A program made the translations under genes and the position numbers. Positions 7,200-13,314 of a DNA stretch of 35,284 nucleotides are shown here, one piece after another. This DNA comes from JAUQQI01 sp042408785. Lineage in GTDB: Bacteria > Chloroflexota > Dehalococcoidia > JAUQQI01. The DNA lies in contig JBHOQU010000075.1 of NCBI GenBank assembly GCA_042408785.1, forward strand, positions 1 through 35,284, read 5' to 3'. Under the pieces are notes generated by a model, which did not search any database, was not told the origin of the DNA, and worked only from the letters and a program-made list of their open reading frames with translations. Positions within the stretch are counted from its first letter, which is position 1, and every line of letters starts with the position of its first letter.

Positions 7200-7244
7200 C
7201 AACCTTTTCTCAACCTTCGCGCAACCGCCTGCCGGGAAAATAAT
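7200..7244 (+). promoter_or_regulatory. Three 11-base-phased CAACC repeats over a proximal promoter
   Basis: CAACC starts at 7200, 7211 and 7222, and the first two copies extend to CAACCTT. They overlap the place of a weak -35 (TTCGCG 7216-7221), 17 bases before the -10 AATAAT (7239-7244). Direct repeats on one DNA face covering the -35 are the known layout for OmpR/PhoB-type response-regulator activation; the regulator is not in the window. An inverted copy GGTTG lies at 7174-7178. Confidence 0.45.
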
Positions 7245-7364
7245 GAGGCCGGCTAAGGCTTGTCAGCATTTTCCCGCCGGGTGCGGTCCGCCGGCCCCGA
7301 AGCGGCATTTTCAGCGGTAGGTAGCGGCACGGTCCGAGAACTTGGGACGGAGGCTAAAAAGACG

Positions 7365-8444
7365 ATGCGAAACCGAAACCCCGCCAACCCTCCCGGCCGC
7401 CAGGTCGGACGCTGGCTTTTGACTATCGTGGTGCTAGCCGCATTAACGGCCGCAGCCGCCTACGGCCTTAGCGCGCCGGCACCCCAAGCGCAAGCTAATC
7501 TTTCAGCTGGAGAGGACGACTGGTCCCTGAAAAAGACGGGGGGAGTTTCAGGTACAGTAGAAATTACCGTGAAGAATGGAGTTACCATAACCATACAGGA
7601 TGTGTTTGATAAGTTTATAACCTGGAATACGAAAGATAAAGATAAAGACTCGTCGTGCGAAGAGAAAAACGCAGATTTTGACCCTCAGGTTAAGTTCGGG
7701 CCAGACACGCACAATCACCAACTGAGCCCCGGGACTCAGCTTGGCCAGGGGCCGCACGTATTCACATGGACAGCTCAGTCAATGCCTTCCACAGTTCATG
7801 CAAAGAATTATATTAAGATAACAACTGACCATGGCATGAAGTATACGTGCGGGGATAGTTTTCAACCATCCGGCACGGTGACGCCTACGCCAACTCCGAC
7901 GCCCACGGCAACCCCAACGCCGACGCCCACAGCCACACCGGTCACGCCAACGCCGACGCCCACAGCCACACCGGTCACGCCAACCCCAACGCCGGTACCG
8001 CCCACAGCCACACCGGTCACGCCAACGCCGACGCCCACAGCCACACCGGTCCCGCCAACGACCACGCCGGTACCGCCCACAGCCACACCGGTCACGCCAA
8101 CGACCACGCCGGTACCGCCCACAGCCACACCGGTCACGCCAACGGCAACCCCAACGCCGGTGACGGCGCCCCCGCCGCCACCGCCACCAACGCCGACCCC
8201 ACAGCCGGCCGTCATCCTGCCGCCGCCACCGCCACCGCCGCCGATGCCGACCCCGACCCAGGAGCCAGCCGTGATCCTGCCGCCCGCGCCGCCTCCGCCG
8301 GCGCCGCCGGCCCCGCCGGCCGCGCCGCCCGCCGGGCCGACGGTCCTGCCCCCCACGGGCGAGCCCGACCTTATGCCGATTCTTACGTCCCTGCTGGCCT
8401 TGGTCGGCGCCGGCTTCGGCCTGCGCCGCCTCGGCCGACGCTAA
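7365..8444 (+). CDS. Stalked cell-surface protein with LPPTG sorting signal
   Basis: This is a 359-residue sortase substrate. Residues 1-45 form a signal peptide (basic start, then WLLTIVVLAALTAAAAYGL, with AxA-type cleavage near AQAQA). Residues about 50-165 are an unrecognised beta-rich ectodomain with two Cys (DSSCEEK and KYTCGDS) that may form a disulfide. Residues about 172-265 are Thr-Pro repeats (TPTPTPTATPV type) and about 266-325 are Pro/Ala rich, a wall-spanning stalk. LPPTG at 328-332 is followed by a hydrophobic helix (LMPILTSLLALVGAGFGL) and RRLGRR, a complete sorting signal. ATG 7365 is chosen because the signal peptide follows it and GGAGG lies 11 bases upstream. The sortase gene is 13 bases downstream. 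The ectodomain DNA is strikingly AT-rich. Confidence 0.88.
   Translation: MRNRNPANPPGRQVGRWLLTIVVLAALTAAAAYGLSAPAPQAQANLSAGEDDWSLKKTGGVSGTVEITVKNGVTITIQDVFDKFITWNTKDKDKDSSCEEKNADFDPQVKFGPDTHNHQLSPGTQLGQGPHVFTWTAQSMPSTVHAKNYIKITTDHGMKYTCGDSFQPSGTVTPTPTPTPTATPTPTPTATPVTPTPTPTATPVTPTPTPVPPTATPVTPTPTPTATPVPPTTTPVPPTATPVTPTTTPVPPTATPVTPTATPTPVTAPPPPPPPTPTPQPAVILPPPPPPPPMPTPTQEPAVILPPAPPPPAPPAPPAAPPAGPTVLPPTGEPDLMPILTSLLALVGAGFGLRRLGRR
7879..8165 (+). repeat. Tandem Thr-Pro coding repeats
   Basis: Degenerate units of about 30-42 bases built around CCCACAGCCACACCGGTC recur at least six times. They encode PTATPV(T/P)PT-type repeats of the stalk. Near-identity of copies suggests recent expansion by slippage or recombination, so copy number may vary between strains. 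Confidence 0.8.
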
Positions 8445-8457
8445 AGGAGCCGGCCGT

Positions 8458-9315
8458 ATGCTCGGGGCCTATCCGGACCTGCGGTTGAGGGATGGAATAT
8501 ACCCGGCCCGGTACCGGCCGGAGGACCGATACCGGGCCCTCCGGCCGGCCGCCGCGGCCGCCTGGCCCACCGAAATCGGGCCCATCCGCCGGGCCTACGC
8601 GGCGCGGGTCCGGGGCCAAAACCTGGTGCGGGCCGCCTGCAACTTTATCGGCACGGTCCTGCTTGTCGTCGGGTTTTCGGGCCTTATTGTGCTTGCGGCC
8701 GGCCCCATTTACGAGGCCCTGGGCGGCCTGCTGACCCAGCCGACCCCGCGGGCGGCGCCGGTCCCGGTCCGGACGGGTGCCGCCCGGCCGCCGGACTACG
8801 ATTTCCTGGACCCCGCCCTTGCCCCGCCCCGTCCGGCCGCTGTGGGTGCCGGGGCCCAGGTCCAGGCCGTTCCTGAGAACCTCCCGATAACCGAGCTTTC
8901 GATTCCTTCCATCGGCCTCGTCAGCAAGGTTGTGCCGGCCGGTCTGATAAACCGGGCCGGCCAGGTAACCTGGGAGGTGCCGCCCTTCGTGGTCGGCCAC
9001 GCCGAGGGCACCGCCGGGGCCGGGGCGCCCGGCAACGCCGTGCTGATGGGCCACATCACCAGCCGCAACCTGGGCAACGTTTTTATTAACCTCGACAAGG
9101 TGCAGGTTGGGGATATGCTGGCCGTTTTCAGCGGCGACCGCCAGTTCAACTACCGGGTGGTCGAGGTTAAGGCCGTGCCCCGAACCGACGTTTCGGTGGT
9201 GGCGCCCACCGAAAGGCCCACCGTTACCTTGATTACCTGCACCGGCACCTGGTTGCCCCTCATCTCGGACTACAGCCACCGGCTGGTCGTCCGGGCCGAG
9301 CTGGTCGGCCGCTGA
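8458..9315 (+). CDS. Sortase (TLxTC type), partner of the LPPTG protein
   Basis: This 285-residue membrane protein has a cytoplasmic N-terminal region of about 60 residues (Arg/Pro/Tyr rich) and one transmembrane segment (about 62-90, FIGTVLLVVGFSGLIVLAAG). A Pro-rich linker follows, then a sortase beta-barrel (about 140-285). The catalytic triad is visible: His199 in VLMGHI, Cys261 in TLITCTGTW, and Arg275 in SHRLVV. Sortases cut LPxTG between Thr and Gly and join the protein to a wall or pilin amine. The TLITC motif resembles class D/E enzymes, but I cannot fix the class. AAAGGAG is 8 bases before the ATG. It follows its probable only substrate by 13 bases, so the pair is likely one operon. 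Confidence 0.92.
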   Translation: MLGAYPDLRLRDGIYPARYRPEDRYRALRPAAAAAWPTEIGPIRRAYAARVRGQNLVRAACNFIGTVLLVVGFSGLIVLAAGPIYEALGGLLTQPTPRAAPVPVRTGAARPPDYDFLDPALAPPRPAAVGAGAQVQAVPENLPITELSIPSIGLVSKVVPAGLINRAGQVTWEVPPFVVGHAEGTAGAGAPGNAVLMGHITSRNLGNVFINLDKVQVGDMLAVFSGDRQFNYRVVEVKAVPRTDVSVVAPTERPTVTLITCTGTWLPLISDYSHRLVVRAELVGR

Positions 9316-9335
9316 CCTGCCCGCCGGCCCGGCCG

Positions 9336-9364
9336 TTGACACCGGGTCGGGGTTATGTTAGCCT
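9336..9364 (+). promoter_or_regulatory. Promoter of nrdR
   Basis: TTGACA (9336-9341), 17 bases, TAGCCT (9359-9364) preceded by TGT, an extended -10. The 13-mer TGTTAGCCTCTGG here (9356-9368) recurs exactly in the promoter at 9961. The predicted start is near 9371. Confidence 0.6.
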
Positions 9365-9393
9365 CTGGGTAGGTTGCAGGAGGTGGCCCGTTT

Positions 9394-9945
9394 ATGCGTT
9401 GTCCCCGGTGCCAGCACCCGGAATCAAAAGTGGTCGACTCCCGCGACGTCGACAACGCCGTCCGCCGGCGGCGGGAATGCCTTAACTGCGGCACCCGCTT
9501 TACCACCTACGAGCGCATCGAGCCGGCGGTAGTCTACGTCGTCAAGCGGGACGGCCGCCGGGAGCCCTTCAGCCGGGAGAAACTGCTCCGGGGCATCCAG
9601 CGGGCCTGCGAGAAGCGGCCCCTGGCCACCGAGACCATCGAGGCCCTGGTTGACGAAATCGAGGCCGCCGTCCAGCAGCTCGGGCCGGAGGTTTCAAGCC
9701 AGACCATCGGCGAGCTGGTGATGGAAAGGCTTAAAGAGCTGGACGAGATCGCCTACATCCGGTTTGCCAGCGTCTACCGGCAGTTCAAGGACCTTGAGAG
9801 CCTGAAGGCCGAACTGGAGGAGCTGGAGCAGGCCCGCCAGCGGCGCCGCCTGCGTCAGAGCCAGCCGACCCTCTTCCCCCTCGAAGACCTGGGCTCGACC
9901 CGGGCCGTTACCTCCGCCCCCCAGCCCCGCCGCAACCGCCGCTAA
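9394..9945 (+). CDS. nrdR: Transcriptional repressor NrdR
   Basis: The 183-residue protein has the NrdR zinc ribbon (C3, C6, C29, C32: MRCPRC and ECLNCGTRFTTYE) and SKVVDSRD. An ATP-cone follows at about residues 47-137 (VVKRDGRREPFSREKLLRGIQRACEKRPL, ending EIAYIRFASVYRQFKDL). NrdR senses dATP/ATP and represses ribonucleotide reductase genes. It is longer than the usual 150 residues or so because of a charged, Arg/Gln-rich C-terminal tail (about 145-183) that is probably disordered. AGGAGGT lies 9 bases before the ATG. It has its own promoter and no ribonucleotide reductase gene beside it. Confidence 0.96.
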   Translation: MRCPRCQHPESKVVDSRDVDNAVRRRRECLNCGTRFTTYERIEPAVVYVVKRDGRREPFSREKLLRGIQRACEKRPLATETIEALVDEIEAAVQQLGPEVSSQTIGELVMERLKELDEIAYIRFASVYRQFKDLESLKAELEELEQARQRRRLRQSQPTLFPLEDLGSTRAVTSAPQPRRNRR

Positions 9946-9960
9946 CCCTGCCGGCCCGAT

Positions 9961-9989
9961 TTGACAGCGGCCGGCCCCTGTGTTAGCCT
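9961..9989 (+). promoter_or_regulatory. Promoter of the muconolactone-isomerase-like gene
   Basis: TTGACA (9961-9966), 17 bases, TAGCCT (9984-9989) with upstream TGT: the same spacing and same 13-mer as the nrdR promoter. The predicted start is near 9996, right before the hairpin at 10001. Confidence 0.6.
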
Positions 9990-10000
9990 CTGGCAGACAC

Positions 10001-10016
10001 CCTCCCCGAAGGGAGG
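10001..10016 (+). promoter_or_regulatory. 5' hairpin masking a ribosome site
   Basis: CCTCCC-CGAA-GGGAGG forms a 6-pair stem with a 4-base loop at the very start of the transcript. Its 3' arm GGGAGG is a ribosome site for an in-frame ATG at 10019. A second, unmasked site (AAAGGAGGAGG) serves ATG 10079. It may choose between starts or merely stabilise the 5' end. Confidence 0.4.
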
Positions 10017-10078
10017 TGATGTGCAGGGCTCAGGGCATCGGCACCATACTTGGTTCTCCAAGAAAGGAGGAGGAAGTC

Positions 10079-10405
10079 ATGCTTATGATGGCCATTTTCA
10101 AGCTGCGCAAACCAGCCGGAATGTCGGACAAGGAGTTTTACACGGTCTGGCAGAAGGAGGCCGAGGCCGCCCTGGAGGCGCTGAGGCAGGGGGCGGTGAA
10201 GGCCCTCTGGAAGGTCGCCGGGAACCCCTGGGTTATCGGCATCATCGACGTTAGCGTCGGCGACGACATCGACCACGCCCTCCAGGGCCTCCCCATCTGG
10301 AAGCTGGGCTATCAGCACATTGTCGAGAGCATCGAGTGGTTCCCCCTGCGCCCCTACGAGAACTGGGCCGAGGACCTCAAGCGGCTTGCCGCTGAGGCCC
10401 CCTAA
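10079..10405 (+). CDS. Muconolactone delta-isomerase-like protein
   Basis: The 108-residue protein resembles the muconolactone isomerase family (ferredoxin-like alpha/beta barrel). It has an N-terminal strand MAIFKLRKPAGMSD, a helix FYTVWQKEAEAALEALRQGAVKALWKVAG, the strand IGIIDVSVGDDID, then HALQGLPIWKLG, matching the family's LSGLPLFPY segment. Family members move the double bond of muconolactone in the beta-ketoadipate pathway; many relatives are uncharacterised. Start ATG 10079 has AAAGGAGGAGG just upstream. ATG 10019 is in frame and would add 20 residues, with its ribosome site in a hairpin. The next gene, a metallo-lactonase, starts 19 bases downstream. A lactone-processing pair is inferred. 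Confidence 0.75.
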   Translation: MLMMAIFKLRKPAGMSDKEFYTVWQKEAEAALEALRQGAVKALWKVAGNPWVIGIIDVSVGDDIDHALQGLPIWKLGYQHIVESIEWFPLRPYENWAEDLKRLAAEAP

Positions 10406-10424
10406 CTTCAGGAGGTAACAACTG

Positions 10425-11162
10425 ATGGGCTACACCATCTATCCGCTACTGCTCGGCGAGGTGGAGGTCGATTACAGTTTCCTGGTCTGGCAGACCAACT
10501 GCGGCCAGGCCACTTACGTGCCGGCGACGGCGTTTTTAATCCTGGGGGCCGACCGGCCGGTGCTGGTGGACGCCGGCTTTCAGAGTCCGGAGCGGGTCAA
10601 AGAATACAGCAGCCTCAACGCCCGCCAGACCCCAGACCAGACCCTCGAGGCCCAGCTGGCCAGGCACAACCTCCGGCCCGAAGATATCGGCTACCTCATT
10701 CACACCCACCTTCACCTGGACCACTGCGGCCTGGACTATAAACTTACTAGTGCCCGCATCTTCGTCCAGCGCCGGGAACTTCAGTACGCCGCCGCGCCCC
10801 TCTTCCCGGTGGCCTTTTACGACCGGCTGGACATTGCCCGGCTGGTCAACGACCTGTGGAATCAGGTGGAACTGCTGGACGGGGATGCCGAGATCCTGCC
10901 GGGAATCCGCACCGTCGTCACCGGCGGCCACACCCCGGCCCACCAGATGGTCTACGTTGAGCTGGATTCGGGCCGAGCGATCCTCACCGGCGACGCCGCC
11001 TACATCGTCGAGATGAACGTCCACAAGCAGATCCCCTTCGGCTACTACATCAACCTGGAAGAAGTGATGGCCGCCCTGAAGCGGATCGCCCGGGAGGGCA
11101 AATATATACTGCCCACCCACGACCCGCAGGTGCACCGGCTCTACGCCAACGGCCTTAAGTAA
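10425..11162 (+). CDS. Metallo-beta-lactamase-fold lactonase (AHL lactonase-like)
   Basis: This 245-residue hydrolase has the dinuclear-metal motif HTHLHLDHCG (H95, H97, D99, H100). The third ligand His lies in VTGGHTPAHQM and the bridging Asp in ILTGDAAY; a late His is in LPTHDPQV. The layout, with QTNCG and DRPVLVDAGF near the start, matches the N-acyl-homoserine lactonase group of the family, which also contains other lactonases. AGGAGGT lies 9 bases before the ATG. The gene sits 19 bases after the muconolactone-isomerase-like gene, so an enol-lactone or similar ring is a plausible substrate; quorum-signal cleavage cannot be excluded. It converges with the thioredoxin-like gene at a gap of six bases with no visible terminator. 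Confidence 0.85.
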   Translation: MGYTIYPLLLGEVEVDYSFLVWQTNCGQATYVPATAFLILGADRPVLVDAGFQSPERVKEYSSLNARQTPDQTLEAQLARHNLRPEDIGYLIHTHLHLDHCGLDYKLTSARIFVQRRELQYAAAPLFPVAFYDRLDIARLVNDLWNQVELLDGDAEILPGIRTVVTGGHTPAHQMVYVELDSGRAILTGDAAYIVEMNVHKQIPFGYYINLEEVMAALKRIAREGKYILPTHDPQVHRLYANGLK

Positions 11163-11168
11163 CGCCCT

Positions 11169-11777
11169 TCAGCCGGACCGAGCCGCCAGGGCAGCCTCCA
11201 GTACCTGCCGGATCTCCCGGATGGTCTCCTGCCGGAGGCCGAGCCGGTAGGCCTCCCGCAGCCGCCGGCTCCGCTCGGCCCGGGCCTCCTCTTCCGAAAG
11301 GCCCGGCTGTTGGGCAAGCTCCTGTATCAGCCGCTCCCGCAGCTCGTTGGCCGCCCGGGGCCGCTCGACCCACACCCCCAGCTCGTTAAAGTCGCCGTCC
11401 AGGAAGACGAAGGTCGGGATCGACCGGAACTGGCCCTGGTTTAGATAGGCGTCCATAATGTCCAGGTTCTTATCCCGGGGGAAGATGCGGACCTCGATGT
11501 CGGGGCTGCACTCGGCAATCTTGATTAAAATGGGCAGGTTGGTGTAGACGTCGGGACACCAGTCCTCGGCCAGGGCCACCACCTTGAGCTTGCCCCCAAC
11601 CCGGCCGGGAACCTGCGCAAAGAAGGCGCAGTCCTCGGGACTCACCTGGGTTTCGGCATAACTTTCGGCAAACCGCTCCTTATTTTGCCGGATAACCTGC
11701 ATGTATTCCGACCAGGTGTATCCCTGGGCAAACCTCTCGGCCGTTATGCCCGCCCGGTTGCCCTTAAGGATGGCCAT
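11169..11777 (-). CDS. Thioredoxin-fold protein with monothiol WCPDV site
   Basis: The 202-residue protein has a thioredoxin-like core at about residues 60-145: KLKVVALAEDWCPDV, then the cis-Pro strand SIPTFVFLDGDF. It resembles the Thioredoxin_9 group (Bacillus-type thioredoxin-like proteins with EDWCGD sites). The second Cys of CxxC is missing (C74-P-D-V77), so a classic dithiol cycle is impossible; another Cys at 50 lies outside the site. The C-terminal 55 residues are helical and Arg/Glu rich. AAAGGAGGG lies before the ATG. It is 15 bases downstream of the aminotransferase on the same strand and probably cotranscribed. The function is unknown; a monothiol reductase or binding role is possible. 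Confidence 0.8.
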   Translation of the reverse strand: MAILKGNRAGITAERFAQGYTWSEYMQVIRQNKERFAESYAETQVSPEDCAFFAQVPGRVGGKLKVVALAEDWCPDVYTNLPILIKIAECSPDIEVRIFPRDKNLDIMDAYLNQGQFRSIPTFVFLDGDFNELGVWVERPRAANELRERLIQELAQQPGLSEEEARAERSRRLREAYRLGLRQETIREIRQVLEAALAARSG

Positions 11778-11792
11778 CTTTAACCCTCCTTT

Positions 11793-13190
11793 TTACAGGA
11801 TTTCCCGCTCTAGCTCGCCGATGGCCTCGTCCAGCGCCCCGACGACCCGGTCGATATCGGCTTTCTCGATGGTAAGCGGCGGCGCAATCTGGATAATCTC
11901 CCCGGCCCGGGTTAGAACCCCACGCTTAAGCAGCTTGGGTGTAAGCCGCCGGCCGATCTCATCGGATTCGGCAAAACGCTCCTTCGTCCGCCGGTCCTTA
12001 ACCAGCTCCACCGCCCACAGCAGCCCAACCCCACGCACATCCCCAACAGTAGGGTGCTCTTTAAGCCCCGCCAGCCGGGCCCCAAGGTAGCGGCCAACCT
12101 CCGCCGCCCGCTCCACCAGCCCCTCCTCCTCGATAATCTCCAGGTTCTTGAGGGCCACGGCGGTGGCCACCGGGTGGGAGCCGAAGGTTATGCCGTGCTG
12201 GAAGGCGTGTTTTCGCTCGCCTTTGAACCGCTCGAAAACCTTACGGCTGGCGATGGCCGCCGCGACGGGCACGTAGCCCGAGCCCAGACCCTTGGCCACC
12301 GTCATAATGTCGGGCACCACCCCAAAATGCTCGATGCCGAACCAGCGGCCCGTCCGCCCAAAGCCGTTTATCACCTCGTCGGCAATTAGCAGCACCCCGT
12401 ACCGGTCGCAGATTTCCCGAAGCTTCTGCCAGTAGATGGGCAGGGGCACGTGCACCCCGGCCGAGGTGGAGATGGGCTCGGCAATGACGGCTGCCACCGT
12501 CTGGGGGCCCTCCTGCTCGATGGCCTCGGCCACGGCCTGGGCGCACAAAACGTTGTGCTCCTCGTAGGTCAGGTTCTCCGGGTAGCGGTAGCTGTCGACG
12601 TTGACCACGGCGACCCCGCCCGGAACCAGGGGCTCGAAGTAGGTCCGGTCCAGGTAGCGGGCCCCGTTTACGGTCATGGCCCCGAAGGTCTGGCCGTGGT
12701 AGGAGCCCCGCCGGTAGATGAACTTATACCGCTTAGGCTCGCCGTTAAGGTGGTGGTACTGGCGGGCCATCTTGAGGGCCGTCTCCACGGCCTCCGACCC
12801 CGAATTGACGAAAAAGACATGGTTAAGGTCGCCGGGGGTAATTTCGGCGAGCTTTGCCGCCAGCTTGACGGCCGGCACCGAGGCGTAGGCGAAGGTGTTG
12901 ATATAGGCCAGCTTCTGCATCTGCTCGTAGGCGACCTGGGCCAGCTCCCGGCGGCCGTGGCCGACGTTGACGACCCAGAGGCCGGACATGGCGTCGATAT
13001 ATTCGCGGCCCTCGACGTCATAGAGGCGGACGCCCTCGGCCCGCTCGAAGATTAAGAGGCCGCCGGGTTCGGCCAGCTCGTTCCACTGGCGGGTGTGAAT
13101 CCAGAGGTGGTCGAGGGCCTGCTGACGCAGCCGGGCGACATCCTCGTTGCCCGGAAAGGCTCCGCCCCATTGCGGTTCGGCTAAGCGCAT
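11793..13190 (-). CDS. Class III PLP aminotransferase (omega-transaminase type)
   Basis: This 465-residue fold-type I aminotransferase is complete. It shows GREYIDAMSGLWVVNVGHGR, the phosphate-binding VFFVNSGSEAVETALKMAR, SYHGQTFGAMTV and AAVIAEPISTSAGV. ADEVINGFGRTGRWFG supplies the PLP-N1 Asp, MTVAKGLGSGYVP carries the Schiff-base Lys300, and the C-terminal domain begins GVGLLWAVEL. The SGLWVVNVGHG start is typical of beta-alanine/taurine/putrescine:pyruvate-type omega-transaminases; the real amino donor is unknown. GGAAGGAG lies 6-7 bases before the ATG. The promoter at 13230-13259 is divergent from dprA. Degradation of an amine or beta-amino acid is inferred. Confidence 0.92.
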   Translation of the reverse strand: MRLAEPQWGGAFPGNEDVARLRQQALDHLWIHTRQWNELAEPGGLLIFERAEGVRLYDVEGREYIDAMSGLWVVNVGHGRRELAQVAYEQMQKLAYINTFAYASVPAVKLAAKLAEITPGDLNHVFFVNSGSEAVETALKMARQYHHLNGEPKRYKFIYRRGSYHGQTFGAMTVNGARYLDRTYFEPLVPGGVAVVNVDSYRYPENLTYEEHNVLCAQAVAEAIEQEGPQTVAAVIAEPISTSAGVHVPLPIYWQKLREICDRYGVLLIADEVINGFGRTGRWFGIEHFGVVPDIMTVAKGLGSGYVPVAAAIASRKVFERFKGERKHAFQHGITFGSHPVATAVALKNLEIIEEEGLVERAAEVGRYLGARLAGLKEHPTVGDVRGVGLLWAVELVKDRRTKERFAESDEIGRRLTPKLLKRGVLTRAGEIIQIAPPLTIEKADIDRVVGALDEAIGELEREIL

Positions 13191-13229
13191 TTTTTAACTC
13201 CTTCCGTCGGCGATTAGGGGGTTCTCTAG

Positions 13230-13259
13230 ATGATAAGCCGCCCCCCGCCTTCCGGTCAA
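13230..13259 (-). promoter_or_regulatory. Promoter of the aminotransferase gene
   Basis: On the minus strand TTGACC (13259-13254), 18 bases, TATCAT (13235-13230). The predicted start is near 13223, about 32 bases before the ATG. Confidence 0.6.
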
Positions 13260-13295
13260 AACCGGCCGGGACGAAAGGCCCCGAGGCCTTCGGTG

Positions 13296-13304
13296 TGCTA
13301 AAAT
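13296..13304 (+). promoter_or_regulatory. Extended -10 promoter of dprA
   Basis: TGC-TAAAAT (TG at 13296-13297, hexamer 13299-13304) has no clear -35. The predicted start at about 13311 is only 4 bases before ATG 13315. Confidence 0.45.
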
Positions 13305-13314
13305 GTCGGCCGGG

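Larger units (their letters stand above)
6987..7364 (+). other. Long regulatory leader upstream of the LPPTG surface protein
   Basis: This gap of 378 bases lacks a credible gene. It contains a distal promoter (7042-7070), an 11-base tandem duplication (7125-7146), three CAACC direct repeats phased 11 bases apart, and a proximal -10 (7239-7244). An in-frame open stretch from 7260 has no ribosome site and gives an Arg/Ala-rich sequence before the real membrane signal, so it is treated as leader. Confidence 0.6.

Noticed and set aside
7260..7364. 35-residue N-terminal extension of the LPPTG protein
   Set aside because: No ribosome site at 7260 and the signal peptide would no longer be N-terminal.
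7879..8165. Possible CRISPR-like array
   Set aside because: Repeats are in-frame Thr-Pro codons with no unique spacers; they code for the stalk of the surface protein.
13254..13292. Hairpins (CCGGTCAAAACCGG, GGCCCCGAGGCC) between the aminotransferase and dprA genes
   Set aside because: Short and expected by chance in such GC-rich DNA; they overlap a good promoter instead.
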